Source of the DNA: JAKANT01 sp035502095
GTDB lineage: Bacteria; Pseudomonadota; Gammaproteobacteria; Burkholderiales; Burkholderiaceae_F
Direction: 5' to 3'
NCBI GenBank assembly: GCA_035502095.1
Contig: DATJUX010000010.1
Coordinates: 1-64,000 of the forward strand
Length of the DNA stretch: 64,000 bases
Part shown: positions 34,396 to 42,363 of the stretch, in pieces
How positions within the stretch are numbered: position 1 is the first letter of the stretch
Layout: each line of letters begins with the position of its first letter
Position numbers and translations under genes: made by a program
Notes under the pieces: generated by a model
Databases searched by the model: none
Seen by the model: the letters and a program-made list of their open reading frames with translations, nothing else
What the model was told of the DNA's origin: nothing

Positions 34396-34476
34396 GGCTT
34401 GTTGCACGACATGACACCCGCGACGCAGCGCAGCGATTGCTTCCCGGGGCCGGCCCGTGGATCATGGCAGATTCGG

Positions 34477-34492
34477 TGGCACGCGTTGTGCA
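34477..34492 (+). promoter_or_regulatory. Predicted sigma-54 promoter of H4MPT block 1
   Basis: TGGCACG-CGTT-GTGCA matches the -24/-12 consensus at nearly every position. GG (34478-34479) and GC (34490-34491) are exactly 10 bp apart. It lies 94 bp before the first gene of a long same-strand operon (34586 to 41514). A sigma-54 activator gene is encoded just beyond that operon at 42364. Confidence 0.7.
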
Positions 34493-34585
34493 ATCGAACG
34501 CGGTGCCGCTGTTCCCTCGGCGGCTGGACCGCTCCTTCGATGGTTTAGCCGCCGAGTCGTTTCACTTCAGCGGACGATTCGAATC

Positions 34586-34963
34586 ATGCGCGAAGAGAAG
34601 GTCTATTCCGAAGCCGAGATCACGCAACGCCTTGCCGCCGAGTTGCCGCACTGGTACTACGAAAGCGGCACCCTGCGCCGCAAGTACCGCACCGAGGGCT
34701 GGAAAGGCACCTTGATGGTGGTCAATGCGGTCGGCCACCTCGCGGAGGCCGCCTGGCACCATCCGGATCTCACCGTCTCCTACGCGTACGTCATCGTCAA
34801 GCTGACCACGCACAGCGCCAAGGGCATCACGGACAAGGACTTCGCCCTCGCACGCAAGATCGAGGAGGTGGTGCAGTGGCAACCCGCGACCGAAGGCGGA
34901 CCGCTCGAGGGGACACCGAACAACGATCAGCGCTTCCGCTACATCAAGTACGACGCCAAGTGA
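34586..34963 (+). CDS. Pterin-4a-carbinolamine dehydratase-like protein
   Basis: The 125-aa protein belongs to the PCD/DCoH family: W-H-H-P-D near residue 57 and YVIVKLTTHSAKGITDKDFALA. The first His of the canonical motif region is replaced or shifted (GHLAEAAWHHPDL). Genes of this kind are regularly found in bacterial H4MPT clusters, where a role in pterin cofactor synthesis or recycling is proposed. As first gene after the sigma-54 promoter it probably belongs to the C1 operon, not to phenylalanine hydroxylation; no phhA is nearby. Confidence 0.85.
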   Translation: MREEKVYSEAEITQRLAAELPHWYYESGTLRRKYRTEGWKGTLMVVNAVGHLAEAAWHHPDLTVSYAYVIVKLTTHSAKGITDKDFALARKIEEVVQWQPATEGGPLEGTPNNDQRFRYIKYDAK

Positions 34964-35012
34964 AACAGCATGTGACATCCTGTGCCCGGAACGAAGCAGC
35001 CCGGGACGGGCG

Positions 35013-36020
35013 ATGTTCGGCATGAAGTTATCGGAACTCAGCGTTCAGCCGAGCGTGGCCGCGCAGGTGACGGTTGCGGCGCCGGCACGGCTGCACCTCG
35101 GATTCATCGATCCCGACGGTTCGCTCGGCCGCAGGTTCGGCAGTCTCGGCCTGACGATCGACGGACCGGGTACGCGCGTGGCGCTGCGCCAGGCTGCGCA
35201 TGATTCCGTCGACGCCGAGCCCGGAACCGAGCAGGACGTCGACCGCGTGCGCGAGCACGTCAGAACACTCAAGCGGCTGTCGGGACGCGACGCCCCGCTC
35301 GCCGTCCACCTGCGCGAGGTCCTGCCGCCGCATGCCGGCTTCGGCTCGGGGACGCAACTTGCCCTTGCCCTCGGGCGCGGCTTCGCTTCGCTGCATGGCA
35401 TCGACGTCACGACCACGGATCTCGCGCGTGCGCTCGGACGCGGCAAGCGCTCGGGCGTCGGCGTCGCGGCGTTCGATCGCGGAGGCTTTTTGCTCGACGC
35501 CGGTCCGGGCAGGGATGGACCCGCGCCGCTGCTGGCGCGCGCCGATTTCCCCGAGTCGTGGCGGGTGCTGCTCGTCCTCGACCCGCGGGGTGCCGGCTTG
35601 CATGGCGAAGACGAGGGACGCGCAATCGCGCAGCTGCAGCCGATGGAGCAGGCGACGGCCGCGCATCTCGCGCATCTCGTCCTGATGCAGATCCTGCCCG
35701 CGTTGCACGAGACCGACTTCGCCCGGTTCGCGCACGGCATCAGCGAACTCCAGCGCGTGATCGGGGCGCATTTCGCGCCGGCGCAACACGCAAGCGCCTA
35801 CACGAGCCGGGCAGTGGCGCAGGTCGTCGAATGGCTGGGCACCAACTTCGACGCCGCGGTCGGCCAGAGTTCGTGGGGCCCGACCGGCTTCGCCATCTTC
35901 GCCTCGCAAGCCGATGCCGATCGAGCCGTGGATCGCGCGCGCGCGGCCGGCCAGGTCGCCGCGCAACTCGCGTTGCGCATCGTCAAGGGCCGCAATCACG
36001 GCGCGCTGCTGACGCGCTGA
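35013..36020 (+). CDS. mptG: Beta-ribofuranosylaminobenzene 5'-phosphate synthase (RFAP synthase)
   Basis: RFAP synthase joins 4-hydroxybenzoate or 4-aminobenzoate to PRPP with decarboxylation, the committing step to the arylamine half of H4MPT. The 335-aa protein has a GHMP-kinase-like fold: APARLHLGFIDPDGSLGR near residue 24, PPHAGFGSGTQLALALG near 108, and a C-terminal GQSSWGPTGFAIF. Start ATG 35013 or ATG 35022; neither has a strong ribosome site. It lies 49 bp after the dehydratase-like gene and 28 bp before mtdB. Confidence 0.9.
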   Translation: MFGMKLSELSVQPSVAAQVTVAAPARLHLGFIDPDGSLGRRFGSLGLTIDGPGTRVALRQAAHDSVDAEPGTEQDVDRVREHVRTLKRLSGRDAPLAVHLREVLPPHAGFGSGTQLALALGRGFASLHGIDVTTTDLARALGRGKRSGVGVAAFDRGGFLLDAGPGRDGPAPLLARADFPESWRVLLVLDPRGAGLHGEDEGRAIAQLQPMEQATAAHLAHLVLMQILPALHETDFARFAHGISELQRVIGAHFAPAQHASAYTSRAVAQVVEWLGTNFDAAVGQSSWGPTGFAIFASQADADRAVDRARAAGQVAAQLALRIVKGRNHGALLTR

Positions 36021-36048
36021 ACCGCCTTCATTCACCACGGGAAGCACC

Positions 36049-36948
36049 ATGGATCGCCAATACATCCTTCACATGTTCACGCCGGGCAAGCAGATGAGCC
36101 CGTTCGACGTCAACATGGCCGTCGACGCCGGCTACCAGGTCGTCGTGCCGTACGCCGAGGTCGGCACCGACAACGTCGCGGCCATGACGCAGGACGCGAT
36201 CTTTTCGCGCGGACCGAAGGGTGCGGGTTTCACGGGCATCTTCATCGGCGGGCGCGACGTCGTGGTCGCCGCGGACATGCTCGAGGCCGCGCACAAGGCC
36301 ATGGTGCCGCCGTTCGTGGTCTCGGTGTTCGCCGACCCGAGCGGCTCGTTCACCACCGCCGCGGCGCTGGTGGCGTGCGTGGAACACCACCTGAAGAAAA
36401 CGCACAAGACCGATCTCGCCGGCAAACGCACGCTGGTGCTCGGCGGCACCGGTGCGGTCGGGCGCATCGCCGCGGTGCTGGCGGGCCAGCTCGGCGCGCG
36501 GGTCGCGATCGCGAGCCACAGCGGCATCGAGCGTGCGCGCAAGGCGACCGACGCGACCAATCGTCGTTTCAATTCAGCGGCCGAACCGGTCGCGGCCGAT
36601 TCGCCGGCCGCACTGCGGAGCGCCCTTGCCGACGCGGAGGTCGTGCTGGCCACGGCGGCAGCGGGCGTGCAATTGATGACAGCAGCCGATGTCGCGAGCG
36701 CGAGCAAGATGCTGCTCGCGGCCGACGTGAACGCAGTGCCTCCGGCCGGCATCGCCGGAGTCGACGTCTTCGACAACGGCAAGCAGATCGGCAACGGGCG
36801 CGCGGTCGGCATCGGCGCGCTTGCGATCGGCAACGTCAAGTACCAGGTGCAGCACAAGCTGTTCGTGCAGATGCGCGAAGCGACCAGGCCGGTCGTGCTC
36901 GGCATCGGCGAAGCGCTCGCGGTCGCCCGCAGCCAGCTCGCGGGCTGA
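36049..36948 (+). CDS. mtdB: NAD(P)-dependent methylene-H4MPT dehydrogenase
   Basis: MtdB oxidises methylene-H4MPT to methenyl-H4MPT, the second step after Fae. The 299-aa protein opens with ILHMFTPGKQMSPFDVNMA, the family signature. It has a nucleotide-binding Rossmann motif VLGGTGAVGRIAA near residue 130 and LLAADVNAVPPAGI. It is cytoplasmic. It sits between the RFAP synthase and ATP-grasp genes of the same operon. Confidence 0.95.
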   Translation: MDRQYILHMFTPGKQMSPFDVNMAVDAGYQVVVPYAEVGTDNVAAMTQDAIFSRGPKGAGFTGIFIGGRDVVVAADMLEAAHKAMVPPFVVSVFADPSGSFTTAAALVACVEHHLKKTHKTDLAGKRTLVLGGTGAVGRIAAVLAGQLGARVAIASHSGIERARKATDATNRRFNSAAEPVAADSPAALRSALADAEVVLATAAAGVQLMTAADVASASKMLLAADVNAVPPAGIAGVDVFDNGKQIGNGRAVGIGALAIGNVKYQVQHKLFVQMREATRPVVLGIGEALAVARSQLAG

Positions 36949-36965
36949 CGGCGGCCCCGGGACGC

Positions 36966-38123
36966 GTGCCGGCGCTCGTCGTCGCCGCGCTGTCGGCGCG
37001 CATGCTCGCGTCATCCGCGCGGCGCGCCGGCTGGGACGTCATCGCGCTCGATCTGTTCGGCGACGTCGACACCCGCGCCGCCGCCGAGGCATGGTTCGGC
37101 ATCGGCGACGCCTCGGCGCTTCACATCGAGCGGGATCGGCTTCTCGCCGCGCTGGCGGCCGCGCGCGACAGGCGCGATTGCATCGGCTGGGTGGCGGGTG
37201 CGGGTTTCGAGGCGCAGGCGGAATTGCTCGCAGAAGGAGCGCGTCGCCTGCCGCTGCTCGGCAACGACGCGGCGACGATCGATGCGGTGCGCGACCCGCG
37301 CCGCTTTTTCGCACGCCTGAACAAACTCGGCATTCCGCATCCGGAGACGAGCACGGTCGCGCCGCGGCAACGCAGCGGCTGGCTGGCCAAGGACTTCGCG
37401 TCGAGCGGCGGGTGGCATGTCCGCCGCGCTGACCGCTTGCGACTTCGCCCCGCGGGCGCCAGGGGGTACTTCCAGCGCGAGATTGCCGGGCGGCCGATGT
37501 CGGTCCTGTTCGTCGCCGACGGCGACCGCGCCGCCCCGATCGCCGTCAACGCGCTGTTGGCCCGGCCACACGGTGAACGCCCGTACATCTATCACGGCGC
37601 CATCGGGCCGGTGGTCGATCTCGCGCCCCGGCTCTCGACCGAGCTCGCCGAGGCTGCCCAGGCCATCGCGCGAGCGTTCGGCTTGCGGGGACTCGGAAGC
37701 CTCGACTTCATCCTGCACGGTGACCGCTTCAGCGTGCTCGAAGTCAATCCACGTCCGTCCTCGACGGTCGGACTCTACGACGCGGACCTCACGACCGGAC
37801 TTCTCGCCTTGCACGTCGACGCGTGCGCCGGCGCCCTGCCGCGTTCGCTGCCAGGCATCGATGCCGCGAGGATCCGTGGCGAATCCATCGTCTTCGCACC
37901 CAAACCCCACATCGTGACGCGCGCCGACACGGATCGCCTGCTTGCGCTGCGCTGCGCCGATGTTCCGCAACCCGCGAGCCGGGTCGAGGCCGGCGCACCG
38001 CTCTGCACGGTTTGCGCGCAAGGCAACGATGCGGCAGCGGTGCGCGTCCTGCTTGCACAGCACGAAGCCACGGTGCGTTCGATGGTGCAGAATCGAAGCG
38101 AGGTCAACCGCCATGCCGACTGA
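36966..38123 (+). CDS. ATP-grasp protein of the H4MPT cluster
   Basis: The 385-aa protein has an N-terminal Rossmann-like preATP-grasp part (ALVVAALSARMLASSARRAG), then an ATP-grasp core with FARLNKLGIPHPETST, WLAKDFASSGGWHV and the metal-binding FSVLEVNPRPSSTVGLY near residue 265. It matches the ATP-grasp genes found beside mtdB and mch in methylotrophs; its reaction is undefined but is probably a ligation in cofactor synthesis. GTG 36966 is the start because mtdB ends 17 bp before it. It overlaps mch by 11 bp. Confidence 0.8.
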   Translation: MPALVVAALSARMLASSARRAGWDVIALDLFGDVDTRAAAEAWFGIGDASALHIERDRLLAALAAARDRRDCIGWVAGAGFEAQAELLAEGARRLPLLGNDAATIDAVRDPRRFFARLNKLGIPHPETSTVAPRQRSGWLAKDFASSGGWHVRRADRLRLRPAGARGYFQREIAGRPMSVLFVADGDRAAPIAVNALLARPHGERPYIYHGAIGPVVDLAPRLSTELAEAAQAIARAFGLRGLGSLDFILHGDRFSVLEVNPRPSSTVGLYDADLTTGLLALHVDACAGALPRSLPGIDAARIRGESIVFAPKPHIVTRADTDRLLALRCADVPQPASRVEAGAPLCTVCAQGNDAAAVRVLLAQHEATVRSMVQNRSEVNRHAD

Positions 38124-39102
38124 ACGCGCCCGCACCCACGTCAGCGTCAACGAACTCGCCCATCCGTTGCTGGCCGAACTGCTCGGCGCACCGGGCCAGG
38201 ACGTGCTGGTGCGCACGACGTCGCAGGGCGTACGCATCGTCGATGCGGGCATCGAAGCGCGCAGCAGCACGGCTGCGGGCGCGGTCATCGCCGCGATCTG
38301 CATGGGCGGACTGGGTCGCGTCGTTGTGCGCGCAGGCAACGGCGAGTGGCCGACCGTCATCGAGGTCGGGAGCACCCAGCCCGTCATCGCGTGCCTGGCG
38401 AGCCAGTACGCCGGCTGGAGCCTCGCGGCCACCAAGGAGCAGACCGGCGGCAAGAAGTTCTTCGCGCTCGGCTCGGGTCCGGCGCGCGCGCTCGCGTGCA
38501 AGGAGCCGCTGTTCGAGGAGCTCGGCTACCGAGACCAGGCCGAGTCGGGCGTGCTGGTGCTCGAAACCGACCGCGAGCCGCCCGCGGTGATCATCGACAA
38601 GGTGTTGCGCGACTGCGGGCTCGAGGGATCCGGCCTCACGGTGATCCTTACCCCGACGACGAGTGCGGCCGGCACCACGCAGGTGGTCGGCCGCGTGCTC
38701 GAAGTGGCGCTGCACAAGGCACACCATCTCCGCTTTCCGCTCGCTTCGATCATTGAAGGCATTGCGAGCGCGCCGTTGCCGAGCCCCGCCGGCGACGGCA
38801 CGGAAGCGATGGGCCGCACCAACGATGCGATTCTTTACGGCGGCCGCGTGCATCTGACCGTCGATGCCGACGATGCGGCGGCGCGGGCGCTTGCGCACGA
38901 CCTGCCATCGCTCAATTCGCGCGACTACGGCCGTACGTTCGCCGAGATCTTTCGGCAATACGACTTCGATTTCTACAAGATCGATCCGGCGTTGTTCGCG
39001 CCCGCCGAGGTGTGGGTGAGCAACCGCCGCAGCGGCCAGACGTGGCATGGCGGCCGCATCAACCCGGACCTGCTGCGCGGCGCGTGGCTGCAGGAGGCCT
39101 GA
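38113..39102 (+). CDS. mch: Methenyl-H4MPT cyclohydrolase
   Basis: Mch hydrolyses methenyl-H4MPT to 5-formyl-H4MPT, the third step of the pathway. The 329-aa protein has the conserved STQPVIACLASQYAGWSL, FFALGSGPARALA and GRTNDAILYGGRVHL segments. It overlaps the ATP-grasp gene upstream and the RimK-like ligase gene downstream (TGATG), so the operon is tightly coupled. Confidence 0.95.
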   Translation: MPTERARTHVSVNELAHPLLAELLGAPGQDVLVRTTSQGVRIVDAGIEARSSTAAGAVIAAICMGGLGRVVVRAGNGEWPTVIEVGSTQPVIACLASQYAGWSLAATKEQTGGKKFFALGSGPARALACKEPLFEELGYRDQAESGVLVLETDREPPAVIIDKVLRDCGLEGSGLTVILTPTTSAAGTTQVVGRVLEVALHKAHHLRFPLASIIEGIASAPLPSPAGDGTEAMGRTNDAILYGGRVHLTVDADDAAARALAHDLPSLNSRDYGRTFAEIFRQYDFDFYKIDPALFAPAEVWVSNRRSGQTWHGGRINPDLLRGAWLQEA

Positions 39103-40076
39103 TGGCGCCGGGCAGCGCCGATGCCGGCGCGCGGCTGCGCGTTGCCATCATGACCGACGAGGTGGGATGGCACACCGCGCGGCTGCAACAGGCGTTGCGC
39201 GCGCGCGGGTGCGCCGGCCGCTGCGTCGACCTGGCCGCGTGCCGGTTCGACACGACCTGGGCGTGGCACGGGATCGTCATTCCCGGCTTTGGCCGCGATC
39301 TCCCCGACGCGGCGATCGTGCGGGGGATCGCCGGCGGCACCTTCGAACAGGTGACGGCGCGGCTCGGCATCCTGCATGCGCTGCGCGAACTGGGCGTGCC
39401 GGTCTACAACGATGCCCGCGCGATCGAGCGCAGCGTCGACAAATCGATGACGAGCTTCCTGCTCCATCTGGCCGGCATTCCCACGCCGCCCGCATGGGCC
39501 GGCGAATCGACCGCCGCAGCGCGGCGCGTGGTGATGCGCGCCCATGGCGGTGATACGAGCGTGGTGCTCAAGCCGCTCTTCGGTTCGCAGGGCGATGGGC
39601 TGCGACGCCTCGGCAAGGTCGAGGGCAAGTACGCCGCCCTGCCCGATCTCGCCGACTACGGCGGCTATGCATATCTGCAGCGCTTCGTCGCAAGCGACCG
39701 GCACCCCGGGTTCGATTGGCGCGTGCTGGTCATCGGCGGGAAAGCCGTTACTGCGATGCGGCGGGTCAGCGAGCACTGGATCCACAACGTCGCGCAAGGC
39801 GCACGCTGCGAGGCGGCGCCGCTGACCGGAGCGACCGGCGAGGCCGCCGAGATCGCGACCTACGCAGCCGCTGCGCTCGGACTCGACTACGCCGGCGTCG
39901 ACCTGTTGCCGCCGGCCAGACCCGGTTCGACCGCGCAGGTGATCGAAGTCAACGGCGTCGCGGCATGGCGCGGACTGCAGTCGGTGACGGGTTTCGACAT
40001 CGCCATGCGCCTGGTCGACGATCTCCTGACGCGCAAGTTCGCCGCCAGCGGCAGGCCGGCGCGCTTCGCCGCGTGA
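39102..40076 (+). CDS. RimK/MptN-type ATP-grasp ligase
   Basis: The 324-aa ATP-grasp protein has the RimK layout: VPVYNDARAIERSVDKSMTS, VVLKPLFGSQGDGLRRL and AQVIEVNGVAAWRGLQ. In methanogens the related MptN adds L-glutamate to H4MPT; in methylotrophs the homologue sits next to mch as here. It may add glutamate to dephospho-H4MPT or methylofuran (inference). Start ATG 39102 overlaps the mch stop and has AGGAGG 4 bp upstream. Confidence 0.82.
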   Translation: MAPGSADAGARLRVAIMTDEVGWHTARLQQALRARGCAGRCVDLAACRFDTTWAWHGIVIPGFGRDLPDAAIVRGIAGGTFEQVTARLGILHALRELGVPVYNDARAIERSVDKSMTSFLLHLAGIPTPPAWAGESTAAARRVVMRAHGGDTSVVLKPLFGSQGDGLRRLGKVEGKYAALPDLADYGGYAYLQRFVASDRHPGFDWRVLVIGGKAVTAMRRVSEHWIHNVAQGARCEAAPLTGATGEAAEIATYAAAALGLDYAGVDLLPPARPGSTAQVIEVNGVAAWRGLQSVTGFDIAMRLVDDLLTRKFAASGRPARFAA

Positions 40077-40978
40077 CCGCCGACACGCGGCGTGCCTATC
40101 TGTGGGCCTGCGCGCTCGACGTCGCCGTGCGCAAGCCCGGGAACGTGAGCGTCGCCTCGGCTGGCCACGGCATGCACGCCGGACAGTTCATCGCGAGCGC
40201 AATTGTCTCGGCCGACGCCGTCTGCGAAGGCGATGCGCCGGTCGGTCGCCGCATCGAGGGGGCCATCCGCGCGACGCGCGCGGCGGTCGAATGCAACACC
40301 AACCTCGGCATCGTCCTCCTGTGCGCCCCGCTTGCCGCCGCGGCGCAGGCCACGGCGGGCCGGAGCGTCGACGCGCTGCGCGCGCAGTTGCGCGCCACGC
40401 TCGCGGGCCTGAACGTCGAGGATGCGCGGGCGGCCTTCCGTGCGATCGCGCTCGCGAACCCCGGCGGACTCGGCGCTGCTGCGCAGCAAGACGTCAGGGA
40501 GGCTCCCACGATCGACTTGCGCGCTGCGATGCAACTTGCCGCGGACCGTGATCGCGTCGCGCGCCAATACGCCAGCGGGTTCGCCGATGTATTCGATGGG
40601 CTCGCGGATTTCGACCGGTTCAGTGCCGAACCGGCCATTGCGATGCTCGCGTGTTACATCGGTATTCTCGCGTCGGGACCCGATTCACACATTGTTCGAA
40701 AACACGGCGGCTCCCTGGCACAGACTGTCACCGACGAAGCCCGGGCGCATCTCGAAGCATGGTGCAAGTCGCGGAAACCTCCGACCCCCGATGCGCTCGC
40801 GACGTGGGACGCGCGCTTGAAAGGCGCCGGCCTGAACCCGGGGACTAGCGCCGACCTCGCGGTGGCGTCTGCATTCCTGGCGGCGATCATGGACCCGCGT
40901 TTGAGCGACCTGCGCGTGCCCGGATTGGCATGGAACGTGTTAAATACTCGGCCGACGCTGACGCGTCTGTCCGGATAA
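40073..40978 (+). CDS. CitG/MdcB-like triphosphoribosyl-dephospho-CoA synthase family protein
   Basis: The 301-aa helical protein resembles the CitG family: ALDVAVRKPGNVS near residue 12, ECNTNLGIVLLCAPLAAA near 80 and a late LNPGTSADLAVASAFLA. CitG relatives transfer a ribosyl phosphate chain, so a role in the ribosyl part of H4MPT is plausible, but no reaction is established. GTG 40073 overlaps the ligase stop (GTGA). It is the gene before fae. Confidence 0.82.
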   Translation: MTADTRRAYLWACALDVAVRKPGNVSVASAGHGMHAGQFIASAIVSADAVCEGDAPVGRRIEGAIRATRAAVECNTNLGIVLLCAPLAAAAQATAGRSVDALRAQLRATLAGLNVEDARAAFRAIALANPGGLGAAAQQDVREAPTIDLRAAMQLAADRDRVARQYASGFADVFDGLADFDRFSAEPAIAMLACYIGILASGPDSHIVRKHGGSLAQTVTDEARAHLEAWCKSRKPPTPDALATWDARLKGAGLNPGTSADLAVASAFLAAIMDPRLSDLRVPGLAWNVLNTRPTLTRLSG

Positions 40979-41001
40979 CCAATCTGTCGGAGACATCACA
41001 A

Positions 41002-41514
41002 ATGGCAAAGATTGACCGTGTCCTCGTCGGCGAGTCGCTGGTCGGCGACGGCAACGAGGTTGCTCACATCGACCTCATCATGGGACCGCGCGGTTCGGCC
41101 GCTGAGGTTGCGTTCTGCAATGCACTAACGAACAACAAGGACGGCTTCACCTCCCTGCTTGCGGTCGTTGCTCCCAATCTGCTCGCGAAGCCCAACACCG
41201 TGATGTTCAACAAGGTGACCATCAAGGGCGCGAAGCAGGCGGTGCAGATGTTCGGTCCGGCGCAGCGCGCGGTGGCGATGGCGGTTGCCGACAGCGTCGA
41301 AGACGGCACGATCCCCGCCGATGAAGCCGACGACGTCTTCGTCGCCGTAGGCGTGTTCATCCACTGGCTGGCGGCCGACGACAAGAAGATCCAGGAGTTC
41401 AATTACAAGGCGACGCGCGAGTCGATCAAGCGTGCGGTCAATCGCGAGCCGCGTGCCCGCGATGTGGTGGCCAAGAAGGGATCGGTCGATCACCCGTTCC
41501 AGGCCAGCAAGTAA
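41002..41514 (+). CDS. fae: Formaldehyde-activating enzyme
   Basis: Fae condenses formaldehyde with H4MPT to methylene-H4MPT and is the entry point of the pathway. The 170-aa product is the usual length and contains GNEVAHIDLIMGPRGSA with the catalytic His, followed by NTVMFNKVTIK and QMFGPAQRAVAMAVADSV. ATG 41002 is chosen over an in-frame ATG at 40930 because it gives the standard N-terminus MAKIDRVLVGESL and has GGAG about 10 bp upstream. The gene closes the block-1 operon and is followed by a terminator. Confidence 0.96.
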   Translation: MAKIDRVLVGESLVGDGNEVAHIDLIMGPRGSAAEVAFCNALTNNKDGFTSLLAVVAPNLLAKPNTVMFNKVTIKGAKQAVQMFGPAQRAVAMAVADSVEDGTIPADEADDVFVAVGVFIHWLAADDKKIQEFNYKATRESIKRAVNREPRARDVVAKKGSVDHPFQASK

Positions 41515-41570
41515 CCCTTTTCGGAACGGCCACCGACCGCGCTCGTGCGCAGCCGGTGGACTTGAAAACC

Positions 41571-41608
41571 TGCGCCGCCCATGGGCTCCGTGGCCGGCGC
41601 ATTTTTTT
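41571..41608 (+). terminator. Rho-independent terminator after fae
   Basis: TGCGCCG (41571-41577) pairs with CGGCGCA (41595-41601). An internal GCCCA/TGGC pairing extends the stem, and seven T residues follow (41602-41608). It overlaps the stop of the convergent folB gene. Confidence 0.85.
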
Positions 41609-42098
41609 ACTCCGGCGCGGCCGTTGGCACCATGCCAGATCCGATCAGCGTGAGCACCGATGCCGGTTCGCGCGCCCGCACCTCGCGCCGGCGCTCGATG
41701 GCGACGCCCACCGCGGCGAGATCGTCGAACTTGGCGGGCTTCGTCAGCACGACACGCACCCAATGTGCACCGAATTCCTCCAGCGCCAGGTGCGCCATTT
41801 CCTCGGCCAGTGCTTCGAGCAGCTTCAGCCTGTGCGTGGCCAGGAGTTCGAGCAACGCCGTCCGCAGCAGGCTGTAGTCGATCGTGTCGCCGATGCGGTC
41901 GGTGCGGCAGGCGAGGCTGCGTGGAATCCCGGCCGCGATGTCCAGCCGAACCGGCTGGGGCCGGTGCAGCTCGTTCTGGTGGATGCCGATCACGGTCTGC
42001 GCCTGCAGCCCCTCGATGAAGATCACGTCCAGCGGTTCGCCGGTGTCTTCCCCTGGGCGCGCTGCGGGAAGCGATCTCAGCAGTTCGGCAGCATTCAT
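41607..42098 (-). CDS. folB: Dihydroneopterin aldolase-like protein
   Basis: The 163-aa protein belongs to the FolB family: VIFIEGLQAQTVIGIHQNELHRPQP near residue 25 with the family Tyr replaced by Thr in QTVIGIH, DTIDYSLLRTALLEL and KPAKFDDLAAVGVAI. FolB cleaves dihydroneopterin to hydroxymethyl-dihydropterin and glycolaldehyde, needed for both folate and H4MPT. Inside an H4MPT cluster it probably supplies the pterin half. It is divergent from the sigma-54 activator gene and convergent with fae. Confidence 0.85.
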   Translation of the reverse strand: MNAAELLRSLPAARPGEDTGEPLDVIFIEGLQAQTVIGIHQNELHRPQPVRLDIAAGIPRSLACRTDRIGDTIDYSLLRTALLELLATHRLKLLEALAEEMAHLALEEFGAHWVRVVLTKPAKFDDLAAVGVAIERRREVRAREPASVLTLIGSGMVPTAAPE

Positions 42099-42284
42099 GT
42101 GTGGATCATCTCTTGGTTCGACGTTTCACGCCGCAAAACCAGGCGCGCACTGCCGCATTGTTGGCGGGATCGAGAGCAAGAATCGCGCGCACCGGCCGCC
42201 GTCATGACGCCTAAATCGCGAACGCGCGCTCCACATTCCCGCGCAGCCAAGCCACAATACCGGCCCTGCGCGACGGCGGCCGGA

Positions 42285-42305
42285 ATTTTCGCCACGCGCG
42301 AAAAT
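42285..42305. promoter_or_regulatory. Inverted repeat upstream of the sigma-54 activator gene
   Basis: ATTTTCGC (42285-42292) and GCGAAAAT (42298-42305) form a perfect 8-bp inverted repeat with a 5-bp spacer, 58 bp before the activator start. It is the kind of site a dimeric regulator binds, so autoregulation is a guess. No second copy was seen near the sigma-54 promoter at 34477. Confidence 0.45.
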
Positions 42306-42363
42306 CATTGCCCGCCCACGTGAGGACAGCATGTCTCGTGGCTGACGGAGCAAGGGAGACACG

